DNA of 42,527 bases from Elusimicrobiota bacterium (GTDB lineage Bacteria; Elusimicrobiota; Elusimicrobia; Elusimicrobiales; Elusimicrobiaceae), in contig JAAYTX010000093.1 of the NCBI GenBank assembly GCA_012523635.1, positions 1 through 42,527 on the forward strand, written 5' to 3'. Below, in pieces: positions 16,971-25,948 of the stretch. The number at the start of each line of letters is the position of its first letter. The first letter of the stretch is position 1. The translations under genes were made by a program, and so were the position numbers. The notes beneath the pieces are model-generated. The model searched no databases, was not told the origin of the DNA, and saw only the letters and a program-made list of their open reading frames with translations.

Positions 16971-18292
16971 GACGCGCCTCCAGCCTTCTCTATAAGCGCC
17001 TTGCGCCCCTTATGCATCGCCCAGGCCAGCAGTGCAAGCAGAAGCCCCGCCGCCATGAAGGCCCCGCCGCTGCGCAGCAGAGAGCCGAAGTAGTCTATGA
17101 AGCGCGAAATCATCAGCAGTGTCAGCAGGGCCATGCCTTTATTTATCTGCCCCGCCCGGCCCTGCGTCGTCCCGTGCCACATAAGCCCCGCCGAGACGCC
17201 GAAAAGCGCTACGTTGGCGCTGATGCCGGCCGCGTTGTCGCCTGCGAACAGGCCCAGCAACGGAAGCGCCGAGGCGGCTATGGCGGTTATGCGGGCATAG
17301 GTTTCAGCCTCGCCGTCGCCGCTGAAAATGTTTTTGCGCGAAAACCACAGCGCTATCGCCGCCGCTGCGAACAGCGCCGACAGCAGTATCACGCCGCTAG
17401 TGTCCATATGGGCGTATAAAGTGGCGCCGCGCTTGTAGAAGAAGCTGGCTATGTAGGGCACGGCGGCCCATATCCAGAACGGCAGGGAACTGTCGTCGCC
17501 TTCCTGGTCCTGAGCGTTCACGAACAGGCAGGCCAGCCCCACCCCGCCGAAGCCGAACAGCATCATCCAGAAATTCTGGCATTCAAAGGTTTTGGTGAAG
17601 CCCGCCAGCGCCACCAGCCAGCCCATCAGGGCGGCTGTCATCAGAAGCCGCGCCTTTGGCAGTTTGGCAAGGCCCAGCGCCAGTGCCGCGCCGAAAACCG
17701 CCGCGCAGGTTGCCCAGGCGACTGGGCCTGGAACATGCGAGCTGCTGAATATTTCGCTGGAAATGTTCATTATCCCGTCGCAGGCGAAAGCGCCCAGCCA
17801 CAGCACGGCCAGCAGCAGCACCAGCTCAAGCCAAGCCATGATTTTTGAACTCCACTCGAAAGCCAGCGGGGCCGACAACGCGGCCCAGATAAGGAAAGGC
17901 TTTATGGCGTCGCCTGAAAGCTGGAAGACCTGCGCGTAAAGCCCTATGCCCGCTATGGGCAGGAAAAACCACAGCGCCGCAAGGCTTGAGGCAGCGGCGC
18001 GGCGTTCCGGCAGCAGATGCAGTGCCCCCTCGCCAGCGCCTATAAGAATAAGGATGAAAGACAGTATTTTGATGGCGTCGGGTATGGTGTCCCAGTTATG
18101 GCTTATTATAAGCACCAGACCCAGCGCAAAACAGATTCCCGCCATCACCGCTATCCAGGTTATGCCCTTTATGCGCCCCACGGCGGCGCCTTCAGCCTGC
18201 CGCGCGGCCATGGCGGACATCTGTTCCTGAGAGATTAGCCCGGCCTGCACGCTGTCGGCCAGCGCTTCGCGGAATTTCTTATCAAACCCCAT
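16967..18292 (-). CDS. DUF2157-type multi-TM membrane protein
   Basis: MGFDKKFREALADSVQAGLISQEQMSAMAARQ N-terminal domain then multiple TM helices (GICFALGLVLIISHNWDTIPDAIKILSFILILIGAGEGALHL). SD GGGGAGGA supports the start at 18292 rather than 18361. Confidence 0.8.
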   Translation of the reverse strand: MGFDKKFREALADSVQAGLISQEQMSAMAARQAEGAAVGRIKGITWIAVMAGICFALGLVLIISHNWDTIPDAIKILSFILILIGAGEGALHLLPERRAAASSLAALWFFLPIAGIGLYAQVFQLSGDAIKPFLIWAALSAPLAFEWSSKIMAWLELVLLLAVLWLGAFACDGIMNISSEIFSSSHVPGPVAWATCAAVFGAALALGLAKLPKARLLMTAALMGWLVALAGFTKTFECQNFWMMLFGFGGVGLACLFVNAQDQEGDDSSLPFWIWAAVPYIASFFYKRGATLYAHMDTSGVILLSALFAAAAIALWFSRKNIFSGDGEAETYARITAIAASALPLLGLFAGDNAAGISANVALFGVSAGLMWHGTTQGRAGQINKGMALLTLLMISRFIDYFGSLLRSGGAFMAAGLLLALLAWAMHKGRKALIEKAGGAS

Positions 18293-18394
18293 TCCTCCCC
18301 CTATTGTTTGCCGAAGTATCGTCCACAAGATGACTACGGCAACTATTAAAAATAGCACCATTTTCCCCCCTTCGGCGCCCTGATTGCGGATGCG

Positions 18395-18883
18395 CTATTG
18401 CAGTTCCTGCCTGATGCGCTGGGCGAAAGCGTCCAGTTTCGCGGCCAGTTCCTGCGGTTTTTTGTGTTCGGCGTCCGAAAAGCTTTCGGAGCAGCAGGCT
18501 TTCACTCCTGACACTTCCTCCATACGGCAGAGCGTTCTTTCGTGCCCGCTTGAAGCCGCGCTGGTAAAAAACGCGGCCTTGGACAGCTTTCCCTTGTTAT
18601 TTTCCAGCCAGGTCCGCACTGCCGGGGTCATGTTCCAGGCCCACACCGGCGTGCCCGCCACTATTATCTTGTAGGCTGCGGTGTCGCAGTCGGCGCCGGA
18701 AATATCGGTGCGCAGTTCCTTGGCGGCGTCGCGCCCGGCCAGCACGTAGTTTATCATCCCGGCGCGGTCTTTTGCGTCGATAATTTCGCGGAAGTCGGCT
18801 TTCAGGCGGGCGGCAAGCTCCTGCGCCAGCGTCCTGGTTTTTCCGGTGCGGGAATAGCACACTACAAGTATTTCTGCGGGCAT
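18395..18883 (-). CDS. Flavodoxin family protein
   Basis: FMN-loop-like MPAEILVVCYSRTGKTRTLAQELAARL; IIVAGTPVWAWNMTPAVRTWLENN; AAFFTSAASSGHERTL. Confidence 0.9.
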   Translation of the reverse strand: MPAEILVVCYSRTGKTRTLAQELAARLKADFREIIDAKDRAGMINYVLAGRDAAKELRTDISGADCDTAAYKIIVAGTPVWAWNMTPAVRTWLENNKGKLSKAAFFTSAASSGHERTLCRMEEVSGVKACCSESFSDAEHKKPQELAAKLDAFAQRIRQELQ

Positions 18884-19054
18884 TGGCCCTCCTTAGATGC
18901 TTTTCAGCGGAAAGTATAGCAAACCCGCTTTCCGCGCGGGAGCGCCGAAATTGAGCGCGGGGGCTTGCAAACCCCGCGAACTATTATTATAGAATCTGTT
19001 TAGCGCTGCTTTAAGCAACGCAGATGGAAGTGAAAATAACGGAGGTTTGTGTAA

Positions 19055-19675
19055 ATGAAAAAGGCAATAATCGCAGTTCTGTTCCTGGCCGGTTTCGCAG
19101 GCGCTCCTGTCTGCGCTGAAAACGGCAAGTACGAAGTGGGCCTGATGCCCGGCTTCGCCATTCCCGTGAGCGGCAACTACTGGGGCAATTCCACCACTGG
19201 CGTGAAAAGCTCGTTTGCGCTGGCCGCCTATGGCGACTACCGCATCAACGACATGTTTGCCGCCGGCCTGGACATCGGCTACGACTTCGGCCACAAGGCG
19301 CAGGGCGACAACGTCACCAACAGCAAGACCAAGATGCTCCAGATCACCCCTCATGGCAAAATCATGAAGGACATGGACATGTTTGGCAAGAAAGGCAAGG
19401 TGTACGGCGTGCTGGGCCTGGGCATGTACAACCTGAAGTTCAAGAATGACGACGGCGACGTGCAGGATGCCGACGGCAACAGCAGCGTCACCAAGTTCGG
19501 CTTCAACCTCGGCGGCGGCGCCGATGTCGAAATCGCGCAGAACATCCTGCTGGGCCTGGAAGTCCGCTGGCACCATGTGTTCAGCGCCCTGGCCTCCACC
19601 AACGACGACGGCACCATCTCCAAGGACGCGGTGAACAACATCACCCCCGCGCTCAAGATAGCCTATACGTTCTAG
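19055..19675 (+). CDS. Outer-membrane beta-barrel protein (paralogue 1)
   Basis: Signal peptide MKKAIIAVLFLAGFAGAPVCAE; amphipathic beta strands ending in ...NNITPALKIAYTF (terminal aromatic). SD GGAGG. Confidence 0.85.
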   Translation: MKKAIIAVLFLAGFAGAPVCAENGKYEVGLMPGFAIPVSGNYWGNSTTGVKSSFALAAYGDYRINDMFAAGLDIGYDFGHKAQGDNVTNSKTKMLQITPHGKIMKDMDMFGKKGKVYGVLGLGMYNLKFKNDDGDVQDADGNSSVTKFGFNLGGGADVEIAQNILLGLEVRWHHVFSALASTNDDGTISKDAVNNITPALKIAYTF

Positions 19676-19696
19676 TCCCCGTCCGTTTAGTGGACA

Positions 19697-19730
19697 AACG
19701 CCCCGCCCAAAAGGCGGGGCGTTGTTTTTT
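19697..19730 (+). terminator. Rho-independent terminator of OMP paralogue 1
   Basis: AACGCCCCGCC-CAAAA-GGCGGGGCGTT followed by TTTTTT. Confidence 0.88.
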
Positions 19731-19849
19731 GCCTTAAAGAACGGCAGTATTGCCCCACATAATAACTGCTGGCATTATTATTGTAAAATCTATGTCAGCG
19801 CCGCTTTAAGCAGCGCGGATAGAAGTGAAAACAACGGAGGTTTGTGTAA

Positions 19850-20467
19850 ATGAAAAAGGCAATACTCGCAGTTCTGTTCCTGGCTGGTTTTGCAGGCGCT
19901 CCTGTCTGCGCTGAAAACGGAAAATACGAAGTGGGCCTGCTGCCCGGGCTCTCAATCCCGGTTGGCGGCGACTACTGGGGCAATTCCACCACTGGCGTGA
20001 AAAGCTCGTTCGCGCTGGCCGCCTATGGCGACTACCGCCTCAACGACATGTTCGCGGTCGGCCTGGACATCGGCTACGACTTCGGCCACAAGGCCCAGAA
20101 TGCAGTGGACAACGAGCGCATCAAGATACTGCAGATAACCCCCCATGGCAAAATCATGAAGGACATGGACATGTTCGGCAAGAAAGGCAAGGTGTACGGC
20201 GTGCTGGGCCTGGGCGTGTACAACCTCAAATACAAGGATGACGGCGAGGATTCCACCGACTACGACGATGCCGACGGCAAGACCAGCATCACCAGGTTCG
20301 GCTTCAACCTCGGCGGCGGCGCGGACGTAGAAATCGCGCAGAACATCCTGCTGGGTCTGGAAGTCCGCTGGCACCATGTCTTCGACGCCATGGACAACGG
20401 CTCCATAGACAACAAATACGCGGTGAACAACATCACCCCCGCGCTCAAGATAGCCTATACGTTCTAG
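19850..20467 (+). CDS. Outer-membrane beta-barrel protein (paralogue 2, tandem duplicate)
   Basis: Near-identical to 19055..19675 over most of its length (MKKAILAVLFLAGFAGAPVCAENGKYEVGLLPGLSIPVGGDYWGNSTTGVKSSFALAAYGDYR...), same C-terminus, same SD/leader. Confidence 0.87.
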   Translation: MKKAILAVLFLAGFAGAPVCAENGKYEVGLLPGLSIPVGGDYWGNSTTGVKSSFALAAYGDYRLNDMFAVGLDIGYDFGHKAQNAVDNERIKILQITPHGKIMKDMDMFGKKGKVYGVLGLGVYNLKYKDDGEDSTDYDDADGKTSITRFGFNLGGGADVEIAQNILLGLEVRWHHVFDAMDNGSIDNKYAVNNITPALKIAYTF

Positions 20468-20492
20468 TCCCCCGTCAGTTTAGCGGACAAAG

Positions 20493-20524
20493 CGCCCCGC
20501 CCGAAAGGCGGGGCGTTTTTTTTG
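20493..20524 (+). terminator. Rho-independent terminator of OMP paralogue 2
   Basis: CGCCCCGCC-CGAAA-GGCGGGGCG followed by TTTTTTTT. Confidence 0.88.
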
Positions 20525-20665
20525 TTTGTACAAAACGGCACAAGGTTTGCTATAATAACAGTATGGGGTCCGAAGGGTCATTTTTCTGCTACCGTTTGCA
20601 ACTTTCCAAGACCATAAGGGCGCACAGGCTGCGTATGAGCGGCCTATTTTAACTGCGAGGTTGGT

Positions 20666-21574
20666 ATGAAGTCATTAGTATTATGCTTGTCAGTGTTAGC
20701 GGCGGCCTCCTCGGCTTCCGCCGGCATCTTGCCGGAAATAAAAAACGAAATTGAAGTGGTGCAGCCGGTTCTGTCGGCTGTTCCGCTGGAATCCAAAAAG
20801 CGCGTGGTGGTGTTCGACATAGACGACACCCTTTCCATATCGGCCTACCGCAGCAAGGCCATCTTCCGCGAAATAGGCAAGGAACGCGCCATCCCGCAGC
20901 TTGAAAACATCGAAATCGGCCAGATAGGGCAGACCTGCCGCGCCACCTTGGACAATGCCGGCGTCACCGAAAAGCCGGTGGTGAACAGCATCTGCTCCAT
21001 GCCTAACGGCATCTGGGCCCGCCGTTTCTTCAAAGACCCCAAATATCTGAAGTTTGACGGCCGCGTGAAGGGCGGCGCCGATATGGTGCAGCGCCTTGTA
21101 CAGCAGACCGGAGCGGACGTGGTGTTCCTCACCGAGCGCCCCGAAGCCCTGCGCGAGGCCACCGAGCATCAACTTGCCCGCCTGGCAATGCCCGGCTTCA
21201 ACGGCGACAAATACCCGGGCGTCGAGTTCCGCGTGGTTATGCGCCCCGAGGGCCGCGACACCGAAGGCGATGCCGCGCAGTGGAAAGCCTCGGTAATCGA
21301 GTCCATGCTTGGCGATTTCATAGTCGCCGGAGTGTTTGACGATTCCATCTCGGCGGTCAACGCCATACGCCGCGTGCTTCCCAGCCAGGTGCCGGTTGTG
21401 CGCCTTGCGCAGAATGTGAACGACACCGCCGGCGTGGACATGGGCGTAGAGCAGATAACCGACTATACCCGCAACATGGTGGCCGATTCCCAGACGGGGC
21501 AGATGTTCGCTCTGCCCAACAAGCGCTACATCAATTCTCTGGTGACGCGCATACAGCAGGTGGACGAGTACTGA
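20666..21574 (+). CDS. Secreted HAD-superfamily phosphatase-like protein
   Basis: Signal peptide MKSLVLCLSVLAAASSASA; HAD motif I VVVFDIDDTLSISAY; motif II-like VVFLTERPEALREA; FIVAGVFDDSISAVNAIR. Confidence 0.8.
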   Translation: MKSLVLCLSVLAAASSASAGILPEIKNEIEVVQPVLSAVPLESKKRVVVFDIDDTLSISAYRSKAIFREIGKERAIPQLENIEIGQIGQTCRATLDNAGVTEKPVVNSICSMPNGIWARRFFKDPKYLKFDGRVKGGADMVQRLVQQTGADVVFLTERPEALREATEHQLARLAMPGFNGDKYPGVEFRVVMRPEGRDTEGDAAQWKASVIESMLGDFIVAGVFDDSISAVNAIRRVLPSQVPVVRLAQNVNDTAGVDMGVEQITDYTRNMVADSQTGQMFALPNKRYINSLVTRIQQVDEY

Positions 21575-21600
21575 TTCCCGCTTAAAAGCTCTGAAAACGA

Positions 21601-21632
21601 AATCCCCGCGCCTTTCAGCGCGGGGATTTTTT
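21601..21632 (+). terminator. Rho-independent terminator
   Basis: AATCCCCGCG-CCTTTCAG-CGCGGGGATT followed by TTTTATTT. Confidence 0.88.
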
Positions 21633-21733
21633 ATTTGCCGGCATATAAGGTTCAGTCCCTCTGAATCCAAACCGGTGCCGCGCCTTTCGCCTGCCAGGGG
21701 CCAAGAGCGGGTCTATAAAGCCTCTGGATGAAT

Positions 21734-22549
21734 TTATTGCGAAATGCGGCGCAGCCAGTGAAAAAGCGGTCTTGCGGTTGAGCGCAGGCCGCGCAGCATG
21801 TTTTTGGATAGAGAACGCCGTGCCGGGCTGTTAACCTGGGGGTTAATCGGTGTTTTGAATCCTATCCAGTTAACAGCGTTAATGTCTCCGTCAAAAGCGT
21901 TCACGGCTGTTATTTCCTGCGGCAGATAGTCTTTAAGAAGCTCTATATCCCCCCGATCATAGTTAAGCGGAGGAAGGCGCTGTTCCGATTTGCGCACGAA
22001 ACCTGCGATGTTATACCCATGCGATACAAAGTGGCCGTTGCGCACGTCAAACCCGCACAGCAGCAGGAAATAGATCAGCTGGCCCACGTTCCATCCCGTT
22101 ATAAGGTGGCCGCCCTGCACACGCGGCGAATACGGAGGTACGCAGATGAAAAGCCATCCGCCGGGATTCAAGAGTTTGTGTATTCGCTCTAGCGCCAGGC
22201 CGGGATTGGGCATATGCTCCAGGCAGTGGGAGAACCAGACCGCGTCAAATCGAAGGTTGTCCAGAGAAGAAGACATCAGGTCGCACCGGAGCAGAGATAT
22301 TTTATCGGTTAGGTTCGGCGGCAGACTGTAGGCGTCTACATTCAGACCGATGGCCGTCACTTTTTTGCCGTGGTCTGCGAAATAGGCGCTTCCTGCGCCA
22401 GCTCCGATGCCTACGTCGAGGATAGAGTCAAACCGCTCCAGCGGCACAGACCGTATAATATCGTCGAAACCGTCTACTGGCAGCACCATTTTCAGGTGAG
22501 AAGAACAGCCGACGTTAGCAGGTGTGGAGCCTCTGTTGTTTTGTGTCAT
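21734..22549 (-). CDS. Class I SAM-dependent methyltransferase
   Basis: FDSILDVGIGAGAGSAYFADHGKKVTAIGLNVD (motif I), FDAVWFSHCLEHMPNPGLALERIHKLLNPGGWLFICVPP. Confidence 0.85.
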   Translation of the reverse strand: MTQNNRGSTPANVGCSSHLKMVLPVDGFDDIIRSVPLERFDSILDVGIGAGAGSAYFADHGKKVTAIGLNVDAYSLPPNLTDKISLLRCDLMSSSLDNLRFDAVWFSHCLEHMPNPGLALERIHKLLNPGGWLFICVPPYSPRVQGGHLITGWNVGQLIYFLLLCGFDVRNGHFVSHGYNIAGFVRKSEQRLPPLNYDRGDIELLKDYLPQEITAVNAFDGDINAVNWIGFKTPINPQVNSPARRSLSKNMLRGLRSTARPLFHWLRRISQ

Positions 22550-22596
22550 GGTCCGGGGTTATTCTATAAAATCCGCGGCTGAAAAGATTCGCGTCT

Positions 22597-23367
22597 CTAT
22601 CTTGCGATAAGAAATATAATTCCGCACAGCAGCACCCCTAACAGCGCCGCGAGGGCGGCGAAAGGGATATAGCGTCCAAGAGACAGCTCGTACAGCCCCA
22701 TGAAAGCCTGCCATGCAACTTTAAGCGACAGTTTGCTTTCGCCGGCCGTGCGCGGGCGGAAGACGTAGCCTTCCTCTGCGGTGGCGGCCCCGGCGGGCAG
22801 GTTTTGCAGTATGTCCATTAGTATTTTGAAGCCCTTGGGCCGCAGTTTGGGTTTTGTTTCCTCGAATGCCTGCCGTTCCACTATGAAGAAGCCGCTCATC
22901 AGGTCGGTGCAGGGGCGTCTCAGCATCAGGCTGGCGAAGCGGTTGCCGCTTCTGCTCAGGAAAAGGCGGAAAGCGTTCCAGTTTTCCACCCCCCCGCCCC
23001 TTGTGTAGCGCGAGGCCACCACAAGTTTTGCCCCGCCCTGCGCCTTGGCCAGCATTGCGGGCAGGATTTTTTCGTCGTGCTGCAAATCGGCGTCCATCAC
23101 GGCCAGATACTCGCCGCGCGCGGCGGCGAAAGCGTCCATCACAGCGGGGTAAAGGCCCCTGTCCGTCGTGCGGCGCAGGACTTTCACCGGGTATTCTGCG
23201 GTGAGCGACATGGCGTGCTGCCAGGTCTTGTCGGGCGAATCGTCGTCGGAAACTATTATTTCGTGCGGCGCGGCCCCCAGCACCGCGTGTATGCGGGCTA
23301 TGGCGGCGGCTATGTTTTCGGCTTCATTGTAGGTGGGCAGTATAACGCTTATCAGTGGCTGTGTCAT
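22597..23367 (-). CDS. Glycosyltransferase family 2 (dolichol/undecaprenol-phosphate mannosyltransferase-like)
   Basis: ISVILPTYNEAENIAAAIARIHAVL, IIVSDDDSPDKTW, YLAVMDADLQHDEKILPAMLAKA, LMSGFFIVERQAFEE; C-terminal TM helix. Confidence 0.9.
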   Translation of the reverse strand: MTQPLISVILPTYNEAENIAAAIARIHAVLGAAPHEIIVSDDDSPDKTWQHAMSLTAEYPVKVLRRTTDRGLYPAVMDAFAAARGEYLAVMDADLQHDEKILPAMLAKAQGGAKLVVASRYTRGGGVENWNAFRLFLSRSGNRFASLMLRRPCTDLMSGFFIVERQAFEETKPKLRPKGFKILMDILQNLPAGAATAEEGYVFRPRTAGESKLSLKVAWQAFMGLYELSLGRYIPFAALAALLGVLLCGIIFLIAR

Positions 23368-23368
23368 A

Positions 23369-24925
23369 TTATTTTATGTACGGCGGCTCCTGGCAGTTTT
23401 GGCAGTATTCCCCGCTGAAGCGCAGTCCCGGGCGGCAGGGCCATTTCCGTGCTGCGTAGTAGAACTCCAGCGGCCTGACTAAAAACGGGTCCCCCTCGAA
23501 AACGCAGACTCCCTTGCGGCTTAGCGCGGCGGCCAGCGCCGAGGTGTCTATCATGTGCGCGGAATTTTCGTCATGCCAGCCCTGCGTGTAATGAAAGGGC
23601 GGGCGCGGCTGCGGAAGGGCTGTCTCGATATAGGTTATAAGCGAGACCGCGACGGCGCAGGCCGCCATGAACAGCCGCAGCGGGCTTGCGCTGCGGCGCA
23701 GGAACGCGGGCAGAAAGGCCGAAGCCGCAAAGACGAACAGGAAGAAGAAAGCCACATAGTAGCGCAGGGAATTGGTGTTGCGCAGGGCGGTAAAGACGGC
23801 GCAGTAGGACAGAAGCATCAGCCCGGCGAAAATACGGGCGGTTTCGTCCTGAGAGTCTTTGCAGGCTTTCCACGCCCCCTCAAGCACAGCGCCGCACAGC
23901 ACAGCGGCGAACGGGAAAAGCACGCAGGCCCCGGCCAGCCCCAAGTCGAGCGAGAAGATGCGCTTAAGCACATTGAAGCCCGACAGCAGGCCCAGAAATG
24001 CCGTGCCGTGGAACCACAGCGTGGCGGCAAGCCCTGCCCCGGCGAGATAAAGCAGGGCTTTTTTCACATGTTTATGCCCGGCGGATTTTTGTGAGAGGTT
24101 TACGCACAGGCGCGAACCGCTGTCCTGCCACAGCCAGATTGCGAAGGCAGACGCCAGAGGTAGTAGTGCGAAGAAGAGCAAGGCAGCCGTTCTGTGCGCC
24201 ACCCACAGTTCCTGCGAAAGGCCTTTCTTGCACAACACCAGCACGGCAAGTTGGGCCAGCACGGCAATCGAGGCAAAAAGCGGTTTTGAAAAACGGGCGT
24301 CGTCATTGGCCGTCTGCCACAGGAACAGGCCGAAAGCCGCCGCAAGCGGAAGGGCCAGGAATATCACGTGGTTAAGCGTGCCCAGCGCGGCGGCAAAGCA
24401 CAGCGCCAGCGCCGAGCCAAGGCCCAGGCGCTGTCCTCGGCGCACGGCCCACAATGCGGCTATAAACGCCAGCGTCAGCGCGTTCTGGAAAGCGCAGGCT
24501 TCCCACGCCAGCCTTGATTCAAGCGGAAAAAAAGGCAGTAACAGCAGCAGTCCCGCTACTGCCAGCACGGCCTCAAGCCCGAACAGCGCCCCGGCAAAGG
24601 CGGCCATCCCGCCCGCCGCCAGCGCGTTCAGCGCCGCGCCTGCGGCGCGCAATTGGAATACGCCCGCGCCGAAAACGTCGAAGACGCGGGCCAGCAGCCA
24701 TTCGTAAATGGAGGAGGTGTACCAGTTCATGGCGTGCAGGCTGAGCAGGCTGTTGTGCTGCATTCGCATTGCGAAAAGGCCGCTCCAGGCTTCGTCGGAA
24801 TGCAGGCCCGGAACATGGGAGAGGTTAAGGCTCAGCGCGCCCCACGCCAGCAGGGCCGTGGCTGCCCCAGCGGCCAAAGACTGAACGGCGGAAAGAGGAG
24901 CGCCTGAGGCGTCGGTGTTGTTCAT
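23369..24925 (-). CDS. Polytopic membrane protein, probable glycosyltransferase (GT-C-like)
   Basis: About 10-12 hydrophobic segments; early acidic loop NLSHVPGLHSDEAWSGLFAMRM (D-E pair as in lipid-linked sugar glycosyltransferases); adjacent to the GT2 gene. Confidence 0.65.
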   Translation of the reverse strand: MNNTDASGAPLSAVQSLAAGAATALLAWGALSLNLSHVPGLHSDEAWSGLFAMRMQHNSLLSLHAMNWYTSSIYEWLLARVFDVFGAGVFQLRAAGAALNALAAGGMAAFAGALFGLEAVLAVAGLLLLLPFFPLESRLAWEACAFQNALTLAFIAALWAVRRGQRLGLGSALALCFAAALGTLNHVIFLALPLAAAFGLFLWQTANDDARFSKPLFASIAVLAQLAVLVLCKKGLSQELWVAHRTAALLFFALLPLASAFAIWLWQDSGSRLCVNLSQKSAGHKHVKKALLYLAGAGLAATLWFHGTAFLGLLSGFNVLKRIFSLDLGLAGACVLFPFAAVLCGAVLEGAWKACKDSQDETARIFAGLMLLSYCAVFTALRNTNSLRYYVAFFFLFVFAASAFLPAFLRRSASPLRLFMAACAVAVSLITYIETALPQPRPPFHYTQGWHDENSAHMIDTSALAAALSRKGVCVFEGDPFLVRPLEFYYAARKWPCRPGLRFSGEYCQNCQEPPYIK

Positions 24926-25051
24926 GCGGTTAGCGGCAAGCGGCGCGGATATTGCACGCGCCTTTTCCGCAACGGACAGTCTACTATTTTTGCGCTTCTA
25001 CGCGCGCGTCTCGCCCGCGCCGCGCGTAGTTAAAAGCGCTATACTATTTTC

Positions 25052-25786
25052 ATGTCAAAACAACTGCAGGAGGCGGCCCGCAGGCTGGCGGCCTCAAAAA
25101 ACATTTTGGTGCTTACCGGGGCCGGAATTTCGGCCGACAGCGGCATCCCCACCTTCCGGGGAAAGGACGGCCTTTGGAACAACCGCCGGGGAGAGGAACT
25201 GGCGTCTATAGACCTATTGCTGGAAGACCCTAAGCTGGCCTGGCAGTGGTACGACGCCATGCGCGTCCTTATAGCCAAAAACAAGCCCAACCCGGGGCAT
25301 CTGGCCCTTGCCGCGCTTGAGAAAATGCGCCCGGACCTGGCGCTCACCACACAGAACATAGACGGCTACCACTCCGACGCGGGCAGCCGCCGCGTCTTCG
25401 AACTGCACGGCAATTTCTGGCGCTTGCGCTGCATGGCCTGCGGCAAAATGGACGAGAACCGCCAGGCTCCCATTAAGGAACTGCCGCCCAAATGCGCCTG
25501 CGGCGGCCTTTTGCGGCCCGATATCGTGCTTTACGGCGAGCAGTTGCCGGTTGAAGCGCTTGAGGGCGCTTTCGCCCGCGCCCGCGAAAGTGATTTCTGC
25601 CTTGTGGTGGGCACTTCCTGCGTGGTTTATCCGGCCGCGCTGTTGCCGCAGGCGGCCAAGCGCAACGGAGCTTTCCTGCTTGAGGTAAACCCCGAAAATA
25701 CCCAGCTTTCTGAATACGCCGATATGACGATAAACGGCACCGCAGCCGCAGTGTTGCCGAAGCTGGTGCATGCCCTGCAAAGCTGA
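25052..25786 (+). CDS. NAD-dependent protein deacylase (Sir2 family)
   Basis: LTGAGISADSGIPTFRGKDGLW, TQNIDGYHSDAGS, ELHGNFWRLRCMACGK...CACGG (Cys4 zinc), RPDIVLYGEQLP, VVGTSCVVYPAA. Confidence 0.93.
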   Translation: MSKQLQEAARRLAASKNILVLTGAGISADSGIPTFRGKDGLWNNRRGEELASIDLLLEDPKLAWQWYDAMRVLIAKNKPNPGHLALAALEKMRPDLALTTQNIDGYHSDAGSRRVFELHGNFWRLRCMACGKMDENRQAPIKELPPKCACGGLLRPDIVLYGEQLPVEALEGAFARARESDFCLVVGTSCVVYPAALLPQAAKRNGAFLLEVNPENTQLSEYADMTINGTAAAVLPKLVHALQS

Positions 25787-25854
25787 CACGAAGTGTCCTT
25801 GCACGGCGGAGACTTCGCCCATTTTTCACCGCAAAGCTGGGACTGCCGGTAATG

Positions 25855-25939
25855 TGTCATTGCGAACCCGCCGTATGGCGGGTGAAGCAATCTATAATTA
25901 TAGACTGCTTCGTCGCGCTACGCGCTTCTCGCAGTGACA
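25855..25939. repeat. Full palindromic interspersed repeat (MITE-like), copy A
   Basis: TGTCATTGCGA-[CCCGCCGTATGGCGGG]-TGAAGCAATCTATAATTATAGACTGCTTCG...CTCGCAGTGACA: terminal inverted repeats and a palindromic core. Confidence 0.85.
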
Positions 25940-25948
25940 GAAATGATG

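Noticed and set aside
19055-20524. Tandem similarity considered as a CRISPR or other short-repeat array
   Set aside because: It is a two-copy gene duplication; no short regularly spaced repeats.
20696-21670. 324-aa minus-strand ORF
   Set aside because: Antisense to the HAD phosphatase gene, and it reads through a terminator.
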